64,000 nucleotides of DNA, taken from the NCBI RefSeq assembly GCF_014650075.1, contig NZ_BMUG01000015.1:92128-156127 (forward strand), written 5' to 3'. The DNA is from Streptomyces microflavus (GTDB lineage: Bacteria; Actinomycetota; Actinomycetes; Streptomycetales; Streptomycetaceae). This document shows, in pieces, positions 44,601-52,257 of the stretch (the first letter of the stretch is position 1; each line of letters opens with the position of its first letter). Under the pieces are notes generated by a model, which worked only from the letters and a program-made list of their open reading frames with translations, was not told the origin of the DNA and did no database searches. Both the position numbers and the translations under genes were made by a program.

Positions 44601-45745
44601 GCCAGTCGACCACGCAACTCTTCGAGCGGTCCCATGATCAAGGTGAGCGGAGTGCGGAACTCGTGGCTGATGTTGGAGAAGAAGGTGGTCTTCGCCCGGT
44701 CCAGCTCGGCGAGCTCCTCGGCTCGCTGTTGCTGCGCCCGGTAGCTGCGGGCACTCGCTATCCCCGCGGCGATGTGCCCCGCGACGAGTTCGACGAAACC
44801 GCGGTAGGCGTCGTCGAGCGGCCGGTGCTGATTGAGCCCGGCGACGAGGAATCCGTACGGCGAGCCGCCCTGTTGCAGCAGCGGCACCACGAGCGCCTGG
44901 GTGGGCGGCGCGGGCCAGCGTCCTGTGGGCAGTTCGGTGAACAGCTCCGCGTCCAGGGGGACGAGCGCCGATTCACCCAGGGCGGGCGCGGCCACAGGCC
45001 ACGCCCCCTCCGCCCCTCCCGTGGGCAGTTTCGCCGGTGCGGCCGGGTGCCCGGCCCCGATACCGGCCGCATTTGCCAGCCGGGCGCTGCCGTCGTCCTC
45101 GAAGAGATAGGTCAGGGTGAAGGGGAGGTCTGCCAGGTTGCCGCTGAGCTGCCGACCGGAGAAGGCGAGCATCTCTTCTTCGGTGCGCACCACACTGGGG
45201 TCTGAGCCCAGGTCCCGCAGCGTGGCCATCCGTCGTTCCCCGATGACCCGCTCGGTATCCTCACTGACCACGCACAGCATGCCGACCACATGGCCGTTGT
45301 CGTCGCGCAGAGGACTGTAGGAGAACGTGTGGTAGGACTCCTCCGGATAGCCTGATCGCTGGACGAAGAGCAGCAGGGCCTGGTCCCAGGTTGCCTCACC
45401 CGTACTCAGCACAGTGTCGATCCGTGGGCCGATGTCGTCCCAGATCTCCGCCCATACCTCGCTCGCCGGGCGGCCCAGGGCCCATGGGTACTTGCTGCCC
45501 AGGGTGTCCCGCCGGTAGGCGGAATTGCAGAAGAACGTCAGCTCGGGCCCCCACGCCATCCACATGGAGAAGCGTGACGACAGCAGAATGCTCACCGCGG
45601 TCCGCAGACTCTGCGGCCAGTCTGCCGGTGGCCCGAGGGGGTGCGTCGCCCAGTCGACCGTGGCAAGGTCCTTGCCGACCTCGGCGTCCGCGGAGAACAC
45701 ATCGGCTGCGGGTGCCGGCCGGTCCCTGGCGCCTTCAGTACCCAT
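41600..45745 (-). CDS. Giant hybrid sensor: histidine kinase + receiver + PAS/GAF + RsbU-type phosphatase + RsbW-type kinase
   Basis: The protein has 1381 residues from ATG 45745, with AAGGGG upstream; a longer frame to 46009 is low complexity. Modules in order: PAS-like sensor (1-170), GAF-like region (190-335), HisKA with His361 (FSNISHEFRTPLTLI), HATPase (LSNALKF, DTGIGVP, GSGIGLAL), receiver with Asp682 (VVSDVMMPRLDG) and conserved VKPF, PAS (765-880), GAF (900-1060), SpoIIE/PP2C phosphatase (EVGGDWYDTV, GDCVGRGLEAA, SSAGHPPG, YTDGLVE), then HATPase_c_2 with N-box ACANAIEHGH. It links a two-component phosphorelay to the partner-switch. The STAS gene following is its likely substrate. Confidence 0.92.
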   Translation of the reverse strand: MGTEGARDRPAPAADVFSADAEVGKDLATVDWATHPLGPPADWPQSLRTAVSILLSSRFSMWMAWGPELTFFCNSAYRRDTLGSKYPWALGRPASEVWAEIWDDIGPRIDTVLSTGEATWDQALLLFVQRSGYPEESYHTFSYSPLRDDNGHVVGMLCVVSEDTERVIGERRMATLRDLGSDPSVVRTEEEMLAFSGRQLSGNLADLPFTLTYLFEDDGSARLANAAGIGAGHPAAPAKLPTGGAEGAWPVAAPALGESALVPLDAELFTELPTGRWPAPPTQALVVPLLQQGGSPYGFLVAGLNQHRPLDDAYRGFVELVAGHIAAGIASARSYRAQQQRAEELAELDRAKTTFFSNISHEFRTPLTLIMGPLEELRGRLAQSDPQVQQELEVIHRNGLRLGKLVNTLLDFSRIEAGRMQATYEPADLAAVTSELASVFRSAIDRAGLDFIVDCPPLDEPVYIDRSMWEKVMLNLLSNALKFTFDGSIAVVVRAANGEAVVTVRDTGIGVPAEEMPRLFERFHRIENARSRSNEGSGIGLALVQELVNLHGGAISARSTEGEGTSFSIRLPFGAAHLSSDALTPQAGTSAAPVHASPYVQEALRWLPGGQRGASTVDTIDGEPVTGPGIAARVLIADDNADMREYLSRLLAGAGYEVRAVNDGLDALDAIRAQAPDLVVSDVMMPRLDGLALVAALRTDPRTAAVPVLLLSARAGQEASIEGLQAGADDYLVKPFAAAELLARVRANVELARLRNHHARWRTALVDSLQEAFFVCDQDGAVIEINTAFTDILGYGPENLPYPSMHPWWPDADTDPEAHRQVADAFAGLLDQNKGSYTIPVTHRDGHRLWISATFNPAQDPDSGRTVTVGTFRDATADHYAIQRDSALASLSTCLTQAEDLPQALSAALAELKELWRATSVLAVVFDRGDTPTLTATEPGLTWQQLPAERRQALTDLCERPLLAPTLDSAGAGIILEHPDGPMALWVDLGDQRPFSSEDQLLLSLLAGHLAQGLTRAHQIDQQREIALVLQRAILGPSQLPEGFAVRYEPATRPLEVGGDWYDTVSLPDGRIGIVVGDCVGRGLEAATVMGQLRSACRALLLQDASPARTLMALDHFAAGVPGAMCTTVFCGVLNPDTGRLTYSSAGHPPGILAHPDGTTVLLDGGRYAPLAVRPGTARPEAACDVPARATLLLYTDGLVERRRRPLTSGIDQAGEAVQAGRDSAVDDLATQVMERLAPAGGYDDDVALLLYRHPAPLEMTFPAESEQLAPVRKALRSWLDQCDLPPRTVQNVLVAAGEACANAIEHGHRHNPGEPIRLRAEALVDDLHLSVVDSGNWKPPQPELNAHRGRGVTLMRAMMQQVTITPSPAGTTVGMHTRIV

Positions 45746-46008
45746 CGTTCGGCACCCCTTCGTCCACGTCGGCGGGTCCCCGGGGCCCCGTTCCTGTTGC
45801 CTGCGCTCGAGACCGCCTCGCAAGCGCACATCGTCCCCCGCGGTGCGGGAAGCGGATCGAGAGCTGCATCCTCTGCCCGCCCCACCTGGCACCGCGCCTT
45901 CATCCTCCCTGCGGGGCCACCACCTCAATCGGTGTTGGGTGGTGCGATCCGTAGGATAGGACAGTCGCCTCGAAGGCGGGCACGTGGGACGGTGACTGGG
46001 GGACGACA
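45746..46008. other. Divergent promoter region between two phosphatase genes
   Basis: The 263 bases separate the minus-strand giant kinase from the plus-strand phosphatase. No clear SigB-like box or other operator was recognised. Confidence 0.4.
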
Positions 46009-47124
46009 ATGACGGTGACGGGGAGTGCCTTGCGCCCGAGCCCGGCGCCTCGGTCCGCCGATGAGGAACGACGCCTGGCCGCAGTGGACCGGTACCAGAT
46101 CCTGGACACCCCTCCGGATGGAACGTTCGACAAGGGGGCCGCTCTCGCCGCCCGGATCTTCCGCACCCCAGCCGCCGCCATCACCACCGCCGACGGCTAC
46201 CACCTTGGCACCGTCAACGTGCTCGACACCCACCCCCGCCAGGTGACCGCGGAGCAGCTGGCGGCCCTCCAGAACCTGGCCGCCCTGGTGATGGACCAGC
46301 TGGAGATGCGCCTGTCGGCCATTCGCACAGTCACCTCCGAACGGCAGATGCGCACCGCAGCCGAACGCCTCGCGCGCACCCTCCAGCGGACCCTCCTGCC
46401 ACCCGCTCTGCCCCAGGTTCCCGGCCTCAGAGCGGCCGCCGCCTACCACGCGGCTTCCGCCGACGAAGTGGGCGGCGACTTCTACGACCTGTTCCCCCTG
46501 GACGACGGCCGATGGGCGTTCTTCCTCGGCGACGTCTGCGGCAGAGGAGCCGAGGCCGCGGCCCTCACCTCGCTCACCCGCTACACATTGCGCGCCGCCG
46601 CCATCTACGGCCCTGACCCGTGCGCGGTCCTGGCCAACCTCGACACCGTCCTCAAAGGCGAGTACCCGGGAACCGACCCCCGCCACTGCACCGCGGTCTT
46701 CGGCGTTCTGGGACGGACGGAAGACAGCTCCTTCACTCTCACTCTCGCCGGCGGCGGACACCCCCCGGCCTCGGCCGTACGGGCCGACGGCACGATCCAG
46801 CCCCTACCCGTCACCGGCGGACAGCTCATTGGGCTGCTGCCCGAACCCCGCTTCACCCAGACCTCCACACACCTCGCCCCTGGTGACGCCCTGCTGCTGT
46901 ACACCGATGGCCTGACCGAAGCCCGCACACCGAGCGGTCCCATGCGCCAAGAAGAGGGCCTGGCCGCGCACCTGGCAGCCGGCACCTGGGACGACGCGGA
47001 CGATCTGGTCGCAGGTATCCGTAGGCTCCTCGACCACCTGGGCACGGGCGTCAATGACGACACCGCCCTCCTTGCCCTGTCCGTGCCCATACACCCACCC
47101 GCACCTGCACAGGAGACCCGGTGA
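46009..47124 (+). CDS. SpoIIE/RsbU-type PP2C phosphatase with a shortened GAF domain
   Basis: The 371-residue protein starts at ATG 46009. The N-terminus has the GAF opening RYQILDTPPDGTFDKGAALA and the GAF ending ITTADGYHLGTVNVLDTHPR joined after only about a dozen residues. The middle 60-70 residues of the sensor domain are missing, in frame. A coiled linker (MRTAAERLARTLQRTLLPP) leads to a complete PP2C domain (DEVGGDFYDLF, FLGDVCGRGAEAA, AGGGHPPA, YTDGLTEAR, NDDTALL). It likely acts on the STAS protein encoded immediately downstream. Confidence 0.9.
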   Translation: MTVTGSALRPSPAPRSADEERRLAAVDRYQILDTPPDGTFDKGAALAARIFRTPAAAITTADGYHLGTVNVLDTHPRQVTAEQLAALQNLAALVMDQLEMRLSAIRTVTSERQMRTAAERLARTLQRTLLPPALPQVPGLRAAAAYHAASADEVGGDFYDLFPLDDGRWAFFLGDVCGRGAEAAALTSLTRYTLRAAAIYGPDPCAVLANLDTVLKGEYPGTDPRHCTAVFGVLGRTEDSSFTLTLAGGGHPPASAVRADGTIQPLPVTGGQLIGLLPEPRFTQTSTHLAPGDALLLYTDGLTEARTPSGPMRQEEGLAAHLAAGTWDDADDLVAGIRRLLDHLGTGVNDDTALLALSVPIHPPAPAQETR

Positions 47125-47477
47125 GCAACCAGACTCTGACCGTGACCACCTCGCCCCACCCCGTCGGCGCCTACGTCCTGACCGTCACCGGCGAACTCGA
47201 CCACCACACCTCGCCGCGCCTCCGCGAAGCCCTCGACGAGATCGCCCTCGCGACGGGCACGGGCCTGGTGATCGACGTGTCCGGCTTGACCTACTGCGAT
47301 TCCACCGGAATCACTTTGCTCGTCACGGCCTACCAGCGTGCCCAGGCCACCGGTGCTCTGCTCACCCTGGCGGGGTCGAGTCCCGATCTCCTGCACCTCT
47401 TCCGCATCGTCGGACTGGACCAGATCTTCACTCTGCAGCCGACGACCGAGCAGGCCATCGCCGCACTGCACTCCTGA
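47121..47477 (+). CDS. STAS-domain anti-anti-sigma factor
   Basis: The 118-residue SpoIIAA-like protein has the phosphosite in GLTYCDSTGITLLVTAYQRA and a C-terminal FRIVGLDQIFTLQPTTEQAI helix. Its GTG start overlaps the phosphatase stop by four bases, so the pair is translationally coupled and almost certainly works as phosphatase and substrate. It is intact. Confidence 0.92.
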   Translation: MSNQTLTVTTSPHPVGAYVLTVTGELDHHTSPRLREALDEIALATGTGLVIDVSGLTYCDSTGITLLVTAYQRAQATGALLTLAGSSPDLLHLFRIVGLDQIFTLQPTTEQAIAALHS

Positions 47478-47575
47478 TGTCCTCGCACTCCCGGCAGACC
47501 CGAGACGAGGGGTCCCGCGCGATGACAGGGGTGGTCGGGGGCGAAAGCCCAAGGGCGCTTGGCGATAATCGTCTG

Positions 47576-47896
47576 ATGACGACTTCAGACGCTCACGATG
47601 CACACACAGAGCCGCTACCCGTGATCTCCCCCAGCGGAGAGTTCGACATGCACAACGTCACGTCGTTGGAAGCGCAGATCGGGACGATGGCCGTCGTGCA
47701 CGGCGGACTGGTGCTGGACGCCAGCTGCATCACATTCGCCGACTCGTCCTTCCTCCGGATGATCCTGGCTGTGCACCAGCGCACCGACCTGCGTATCGCT
47801 GCTCCTTCCCCTCGGGTTGCCAGGCTGTTCGATCTCGCCGGTGTCGAGACGTACCTGCGGATCTATCCGACCCTTGACGCCGCCCGTGCCCTATGA
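47576..47896 (+). CDS. STAS-domain anti-anti-sigma factor (second, tandem)
   Basis: The 106-residue protein starts at ATG 47576. It has the STAS fold with the phosphosite region ASCITFADSSFLRMILAVHQ. The C-terminus VARLFDLAGVETYLRIYPTL is nearly duplicated by the pseudogene fragment at 39062-39199. It lies 98 bases after the first STAS gene, followed by a strong terminator, so it closes this operon. Confidence 0.88.
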   Translation: MTTSDAHDAHTEPLPVISPSGEFDMHNVTSLEAQIGTMAVVHGGLVLDASCITFADSSFLRMILAVHQRTDLRIAAPSPRVARLFDLAGVETYLRIYPTLDAARAL

Positions 47897-47952
47897 CGAG
47901 CTCAGTCGTGGAACGCGGGCGGAAAGGATGTCGGACATGGAGAGGGGCATGG

Positions 47953-47984
47953 AACAGGGCCCCCGCCTCTGCAGGGGCCCTGTT
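47953..47984 (+). terminator. Stem-loop terminator after the phosphatase/STAS operon
   Basis: AACAGGGCCCC at 47953-47963 pairs perfectly with GGGGCCCTGTT at 47974-47984 around a 10-base loop and is followed by T residues. Confidence 0.8.
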
Positions 47985-48117
47985 TCCGGACCGCCCAGGC
48001 ACACCGCTTGCACCTGAAGCTGTACGCCGGAGGGGCAGCAGTCGCTTCCGGGTGCGCTCGCCAAGCGCCGAACACCCGAATTCTGCTGCCTACGTCATCG
48101 AGGCGGGATCGCTCACG

Positions 48118-48513
48118 CTACCTCAGAGCGTACGCCGCGGCCTGTGCGAGAGTGCTCGCTGCGTCGGAACGCTCTGCCTTGGTCGACTTCTTGTCGGCCA
48201 GCACCTTGGCGGCGGCAGTGAGCACCTTCTTGCGCGGCCTGGCAGGCAAGGTGGTCGGCGACTGAGCCAAGGCACTGGCTGCGGCCTTCTTCTCGGACTT
48301 CGACCGCGTCTTGGACCGCATCGTCTTGCCGGCAGCGGACGCCGGCCCGGACTTGGTCGTCCTGGTGTCGGCCGTACCCGCCTTGCCGGAGGTTTGCGAC
48401 AATGCGCTGGCAGCGGCCTTCCTGCTGCGCTTCGACTGGCTACCCCGAGCGGCCCGGCCTGCCGCTGAGGCGGCCTTCGGGCCCGTAGTGCCGGATGCCT
48501 TCGTCTTCGCCAT
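48118..48513 (-). CDS. Basic Lys/Ala-repeat protein, histone-H1-like
   Basis: The 131-residue protein starts at ATG 48513 and is rich in Lys, Ala, Ser and Thr. Repeated units are SKRSRKAAASALSQTS, SKSEKKAAASALAQSP and a weaker KAERSDAASTLAQAA. Composition and repeat structure resemble eukaryotic-H1-like, nucleoid-binding tails in actinobacteria (for example the C-terminal arm of HupS), but no HU core is present. It may bind DNA under stress. A GGGTAC-centred SigB-like promoter candidate lies 45 bases upstream. Confidence 0.7.
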   Translation of the reverse strand: MAKTKASGTTGPKAASAAGRAARGSQSKRSRKAAASALSQTSGKAGTADTRTTKSGPASAAGKTMRSKTRSKSEKKAAASALAQSPTTLPARPRKKVLTAAAKVLADKKSTKAERSDAASTLAQAAAYALR

Positions 48514-48557
48514 GGCGCTCTCCGTCGCTCGTCCGTCAGTTCTGTCGTCACAGCCGG

Positions 48558-48582
48558 GTACCCGAACTTGCCCGCAAGGAAC
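48558..48582 (-). promoter_or_regulatory. SigB-like promoter candidate for the Lys/Ala-repeat protein
   Basis: On the minus strand GTTC (48582-48579), 15 bases, GGGTAC (48563-48558). The -10 half is a perfect match and the -35 half has one departure from GNNT. Confidence 0.4.
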
Positions 48583-48777
48583 GGCTGGAAGCGATATCGC
48601 GTCCGCTCGGACGGCAGGGGCCACGTCTTCACCGCCGGCCGAACTCGGGACGAGGCCGGCCGGCCTGCAGAGGCACCCCCGGTACTCAAGAGCTTCGACC
48701 ACTGCTTCGAAAAGGTCTGCACGGTGGGTCAGCGGCGGTTGAGCGGGCAGAAGGCCTCTTAACTTTTGGAGGCTGTG

Positions 48778-49950
48778 GTGGTGTGTGATCGGATTGGGCT
48801 GGCTGAAGTGCTGGCGGCGGCGGAGGATGCCGCGCCGGTGGACTCGCTCGATGTCGTGGCGCGCAATCTGCGTACCCGGTTCGGTGCAAGGTACGTGTCG
48901 TTCCTGTTCGTCGACGTGGTTGGTAGACGTCTGCTGCGGGTCAACGACACAGCAGGTGCCTCACAGGGGCACCGGGCCGAGCGGGTGCCCCTTGCCGGCA
49001 GCGGCATCTACGACAAGGTCCTGCGTGCACAGAAGCTGATGCAGGTGGAGGCGGACGGGCCGGGGCAACGTGTGCTCGCTCCGGTTACCAACCGCGGTGA
49101 CACCATCGGCGTACTGGAGCTGTTCCTCGACGTCGTGAGCGAGGAAGTGCTGGCGCAGGTCGAGGAGGCCGCGCACGCGTTGGCCTACATCATCGTGACC
49201 GACCGCCGCTTCACCGACCTCTACCACTGGGGCAACCGCACCACTCCGGTCAGCCTGGCAGCGGAGATCCAGCGCCAGCTCCTGCCGTCGGCCCCCTCGT
49301 GCGAAGCGGCCGAGTTCGCCCTCGCCGGAGCTCTGGTCCCGGCCTCCGACATCGCCGGCGACACCTACGACTACAGCCTCGACACCAACACCCTGCACCT
49401 GTCCGTCACCGACGCCATGGGCCACGACGTAGACGCCTCCCTCACCGCCACCCTCGTCGTGAACGCCTCCCGCGGCGCACGCCGCGCCGGAGCGGACCTC
49501 ACCGAACAAGCACGCCAGATGCACCAGGCCCTCCTGGAGCACGCACCACGCACCTTCGCCACCGGCCAGCTGCTACGCATCGCCCTCGACGGAACCGGCG
49601 CCCAGATCGTCAATGCTGGCCACCCCGGGCCACTTCGGCTGCGCAACGGCACAGTCGAGGAAGTGCCTCTGGCCGTCAACATGCCCTTCGGCTTCACTCC
49701 ACAAGGTTGCTACCAGGTACAGGACATCGACCTGCGCCCCGGTGATCGTCTCGTGCTGTACACCGACGGCATGCAGGAACGCGAAGCGGCGACGGTCGAC
49801 CTGCCCCGTCTCCTGCTCCGGACCGCCGCTGAGCACCCGCGCGAAGTCGTACGCGCCCTGGTCGCCGCAGTAGCCGACGCTTTTGGTAACCGGCCCCCCA
49901 AGGACGATGCAACCGTCCTGTGCCTGGACTGGCAAGGCCCCGCAACTTGA
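48778..49950 (+). CDS. GAF-PP2C (SpoIIE/RsbU-type) serine phosphatase
   Basis: The protein has 390 residues. GTG codons at 48775, 48778 and 48781 follow GGAGG; 48778 gives the best spacing. A GAF-like sensor (VVARNLRTRFGARYVSFLFV, then GDTIGVLELFLDVVSEEVL) is followed by a PP2C domain (DIAGDTYDYSL, VTDAMGHDVDA, NAGHPGP, YTDGMQER, KDDATVLCLDW). GD-x-Y-D and DAMGHDVDA retain the metal-binding aspartates. It stands alone, so its STAS target may be any of those nearby. Confidence 0.9.
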   Translation: MVCDRIGLAEVLAAAEDAAPVDSLDVVARNLRTRFGARYVSFLFVDVVGRRLLRVNDTAGASQGHRAERVPLAGSGIYDKVLRAQKLMQVEADGPGQRVLAPVTNRGDTIGVLELFLDVVSEEVLAQVEEAAHALAYIIVTDRRFTDLYHWGNRTTPVSLAAEIQRQLLPSAPSCEAAEFALAGALVPASDIAGDTYDYSLDTNTLHLSVTDAMGHDVDASLTATLVVNASRGARRAGADLTEQARQMHQALLEHAPRTFATGQLLRIALDGTGAQIVNAGHPGPLRLRNGTVEEVPLAVNMPFGFTPQGCYQVQDIDLRPGDRLVLYTDGMQEREAATVDLPRLLLRTAAEHPREVVRALVAAVADAFGNRPPKDDATVLCLDWQGPAT

Positions 49951-50087
49951 ATCTGCCCATCCGGACGCCTGAACCCGACGGGGCTCTCCCCGGCGGCGGT
50001 GCGGGTGAGCATGCCGGCGCCGCCACGGTGTCGTCCTGGGCTCCTCCGTCCCAGGGCGGAAGTGTGGTTCCTCGCGGGTGCCGGTGT

Positions 50088-50843
50088 TCAGCTCACGGCC
50101 CCGTTTCCAGACGCGGCCAGTGGCGCGGAGTCCAGGTCGATCAGGTGGTCGCCGAAGCCTCCCCGTGCGCGAGGGGTGCTGCGGGCCGAGGTGACGACGG
50201 GGCAGTCGGAGGTACGCAGGATGTGCGCGCCGGTACGCTCCAGGGCGTCGACCAGGCCGCGGTCCTCGTCGAGCGGAGTCGGCGGGAAGCCGCCTGCCGC
50301 TGCGTAGGCGCGACTGCCGACGCCGAGGTTCGCGCCGTGCACGTGCGGGTGGTGCCACGGGCGGCCCGCAGGTGGGCGGGACATCTCGTAGAGGTGGCGG
50401 TACCGGACGGCCAGATCGGCTTTGTCCGGCGGCCAACGGTCCACGGTGACGGTGCCGACGACGGCGTCCCAGCCCTCGGCGGCACGCGCCAACTGGTAGG
50501 CGAGCCAGTCCGTCCCCACCGTGCTGTCGGCGTCGGTGGAAGCGATCCACACGCTGCCCTGGCCCTTGTCGAGCGCGCCGAGCGCAGCTCGTACGCCTGC
50601 GGATCGAGCCTGGCCGACGTTGCGGAAGCGGACAGGCACGACGAGAGCGCCCGCAGCACGGGAGACGTCACCGGTGGCGTCCGTGCAGCAGTCGGCCACG
50701 ACCACCGTGAGCACGCGCACCGAGCCGATGCCGGGGTGGGCGGCCGCTGCACGCACGGATTCCAGCGTGCCCGGAAGGAGGTCCTCCTCGTCGCGGGCCG
50801 GGATGACGACGGCGATCGCTTCGATACTGCTCGGTCCGGTCAT
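50088..50843 (-). CDS. Family-2 glycosyltransferase
   Basis: The 251-residue GT-A-fold protein starts IAVVIPARDEEDLLPGTLES, with the DxD-type motif in WIASTDADSTVGTDWL. It has an acceptor-side HPHVHGANLGVGSRAYAAAG and a catalytic-base region PLDEDRGLVDALE. Its ATG overlaps the methyltransferase stop by four bases. It is the last of four genes also encoding an acyl-CoA dehydrogenase, a PIG-L deacetylase and a NodS-like methyltransferase. This set is conserved elsewhere and probably builds a glycolipid or amino-sugar conjugate. Confidence 0.88.
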   Translation of the reverse strand: MTGPSSIEAIAVVIPARDEEDLLPGTLESVRAAAAHPGIGSVRVLTVVVADCCTDATGDVSRAAGALVVPVRFRNVGQARSAGVRAALGALDKGQGSVWIASTDADSTVGTDWLAYQLARAAEGWDAVVGTVTVDRWPPDKADLAVRYRHLYEMSRPPAGRPWHHPHVHGANLGVGSRAYAAAGGFPPTPLDEDRGLVDALERTGAHILRTSDCPVVTSARSTPRARGGFGDHLIDLDSAPLAASGNGAVS

Positions 50844-51496
50844 ACGAGTCCTTCGCGGGCGGCGGGAGAGGGCGCCGCCGTGCCGTCGGTGCTGGTGCGC
50901 TCGTACACCTGGAGCACGAAGTCCCTTTCGCGGTGGTCGGCGGTCAGGGTCAGCCCCGGCAGGGAACCGACGATCGGGGCCAGTGTGCTGCCGGTTCCGC
51001 GGTGGTCCGGCACCGGGTGGTTCCAGTGCACAGTGACCAGGGTGCCGCCCGGTTCCAACGCGCCGACGGCGTGGCCCAGGAGGCGCTGGAGGGTGGGGGC
51101 GTCGAAGTAGTAGAGCAGTTCCGACAGGACGACGAGGTCGAAGCTGCCGAGCGGCCACTGGCCAGGAACGGTCAGATGGCATACGTCCACATGAGGGAGA
51201 ATGGAGGTGCGCCGACGTGCGGTGGCGACTGCGGATTCAACCCGGTCACAGGCCACCACCCGGTCGCACCTCTCGGCCAGACGAACGGTCAGCTCGCCCA
51301 CGGAGCAGGCGGGTTCGAAGGCGCGGCGGTAGCGGTCCCGGGGCAGGCTGGCCATGGTGAGGTCGTACTTACGGCGCTCGTACCAGCGTTCGGCGAGGTG
51401 CCAGGGGTCGGGAACGTCGCGGTACATGTCCTCGAAGTATGCGCCGGGGGTGCCCGCATGCCCGGAGGCGTCCGGTGTGTGCTGTGCGCCGTTCAC
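50840..51496 (-). CDS. NodS-like SAM-dependent methyltransferase
   Basis: The 218-residue methyltransferase opens with YFEDMYRDVPDPWHLAERWY, a NodS-type signature. The SAM motif is RAFEPACSVGELTVRLAERC, and LGSFDLVVLSELLYYFDAP is the motif II/III region. NodS-type enzymes N-methylate the de-N-acetylated sugar of lipo-chitooligosaccharides, so partnership with the PIG-L deacetylase is chemically sensible. It is overlapped by four bases on both sides. Confidence 0.88.
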   Translation of the reverse strand: MNGAQHTPDASGHAGTPGAYFEDMYRDVPDPWHLAERWYERRKYDLTMASLPRDRYRRAFEPACSVGELTVRLAERCDRVVACDRVESAVATARRRTSILPHVDVCHLTVPGQWPLGSFDLVVLSELLYYFDAPTLQRLLGHAVGALEPGGTLVTVHWNHPVPDHRGTGSTLAPIVGSLPGLTLTADHRERDFVLQVYERTSTDGTAAPSPAAREGLV

Positions 51497-52257
51497 CGGA
51501 ACACCACCTCCCGGTCACGCAGATGATGCGCCAGTTCCTCCGGAGGAAGAATCGCCGCGTCACCCGGGCTCGGGCCCACTGGCGCGATCTGGCTGACGAA
51601 CTGCGCCACGGCCGCCCGCTTCCGGTCCAGCACCGTCGGGGACAGCGGGATGCGGACCGCGCGCCGCCACGGCACCCGGGGGTCGCCCGGCGCCGCCCAG
51701 TGCCACATCCACACCGGATAGAGCCAGCAGACGACGCCCGCAGAAGCCGCCGCGCGCGCGGCTGCCCGGCCCGCCGCCTCGTGGTCACCGTGCACATCGC
51801 CGGTCCACGGCGCGACGACCAGGTCCGCGCCGTCCACCAGGCGCGCGATCCGGGCCGTGACCTCGTCCTCGTACGCCACTACCTTCGTGTCGGGGACCTG
51901 AAGCCGTACGACGGCCGAGTCCGCCGCACCGAGCTCTGCCAGCGCCGCCCGGGTTTCCGCGGCACGCACCTTCACAAGGTCGGACGGGGTGATCAGATCG
52001 CTGTCGGGGTGGGAGCCCTCGCCATCGGTGACCGCCACCACAGTCACCTCCGTACCCGAGGCTGCGAGCAGGGCGATCGCGCCGCCGAAACCGAGCACCT
52101 CGTCGTCAGGATGGGCGGCGACCACCACTACACGGTCGAAAGGTCCCAGGGCTGTTTCCGGAAGGCCGGCCCAGCCGGGCCATGCCTGCCACTCCGCCTC
52201 GGGGGTGCCGGGTGCCTGGATGGGATCGGCGAAGCCTCCGTCCGCGGGGCGCGTCAC
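51493..52257 (-). CDS. PIG-L family N-deacetylase
   Basis: The 254-residue zinc-dependent deacetylase has AAHPDDEVLGFGG (the HPDDE metal motif near residue 49) and VAPWTGDVHGDHEAAGRAAA with the second HxxH pattern. The GTG at 52257 overlaps the acyl-CoA dehydrogenase stop (GTGA). Substrates of this family are N-acetylglucosaminyl conjugates such as those of mycothiol, GPI and teicoplanin. With the methyltransferase and glycosyltransferase downstream it probably deacetylates a sugar carrier intermediate. Confidence 0.9.
   Translation of the reverse strand: MTRPADGGFADPIQAPGTPEAEWQAWPGWAGLPETALGPFDRVVVVAAHPDDEVLGFGGAIALLAASGTEVTVVAVTDGEGSHPDSDLITPSDLVKVRAAETRAALAELGAADSAVVRLQVPDTKVVAYEDEVTARIARLVDGADLVVAPWTGDVHGDHEAAGRAAARAAASAGVVCWLYPVWMWHWAAPGDPRVPWRRAVRIPLSPTVLDRKRAAVAQFVSQIAPVGPSPGDAAILPPEELAHHLRDREVVFR

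Noticed and set aside
43943..45205. 420-codon plus-strand open frame
   Set aside because: Antisense to the giant kinase-phosphatase gene, without a ribosome site or domain.
46009..47477. Biosynthetic cluster between 39 and 50 kb
   Set aside because: All recognisable genes there are regulatory; no NRPS, PKS, terpene or RiPP core genes were found.
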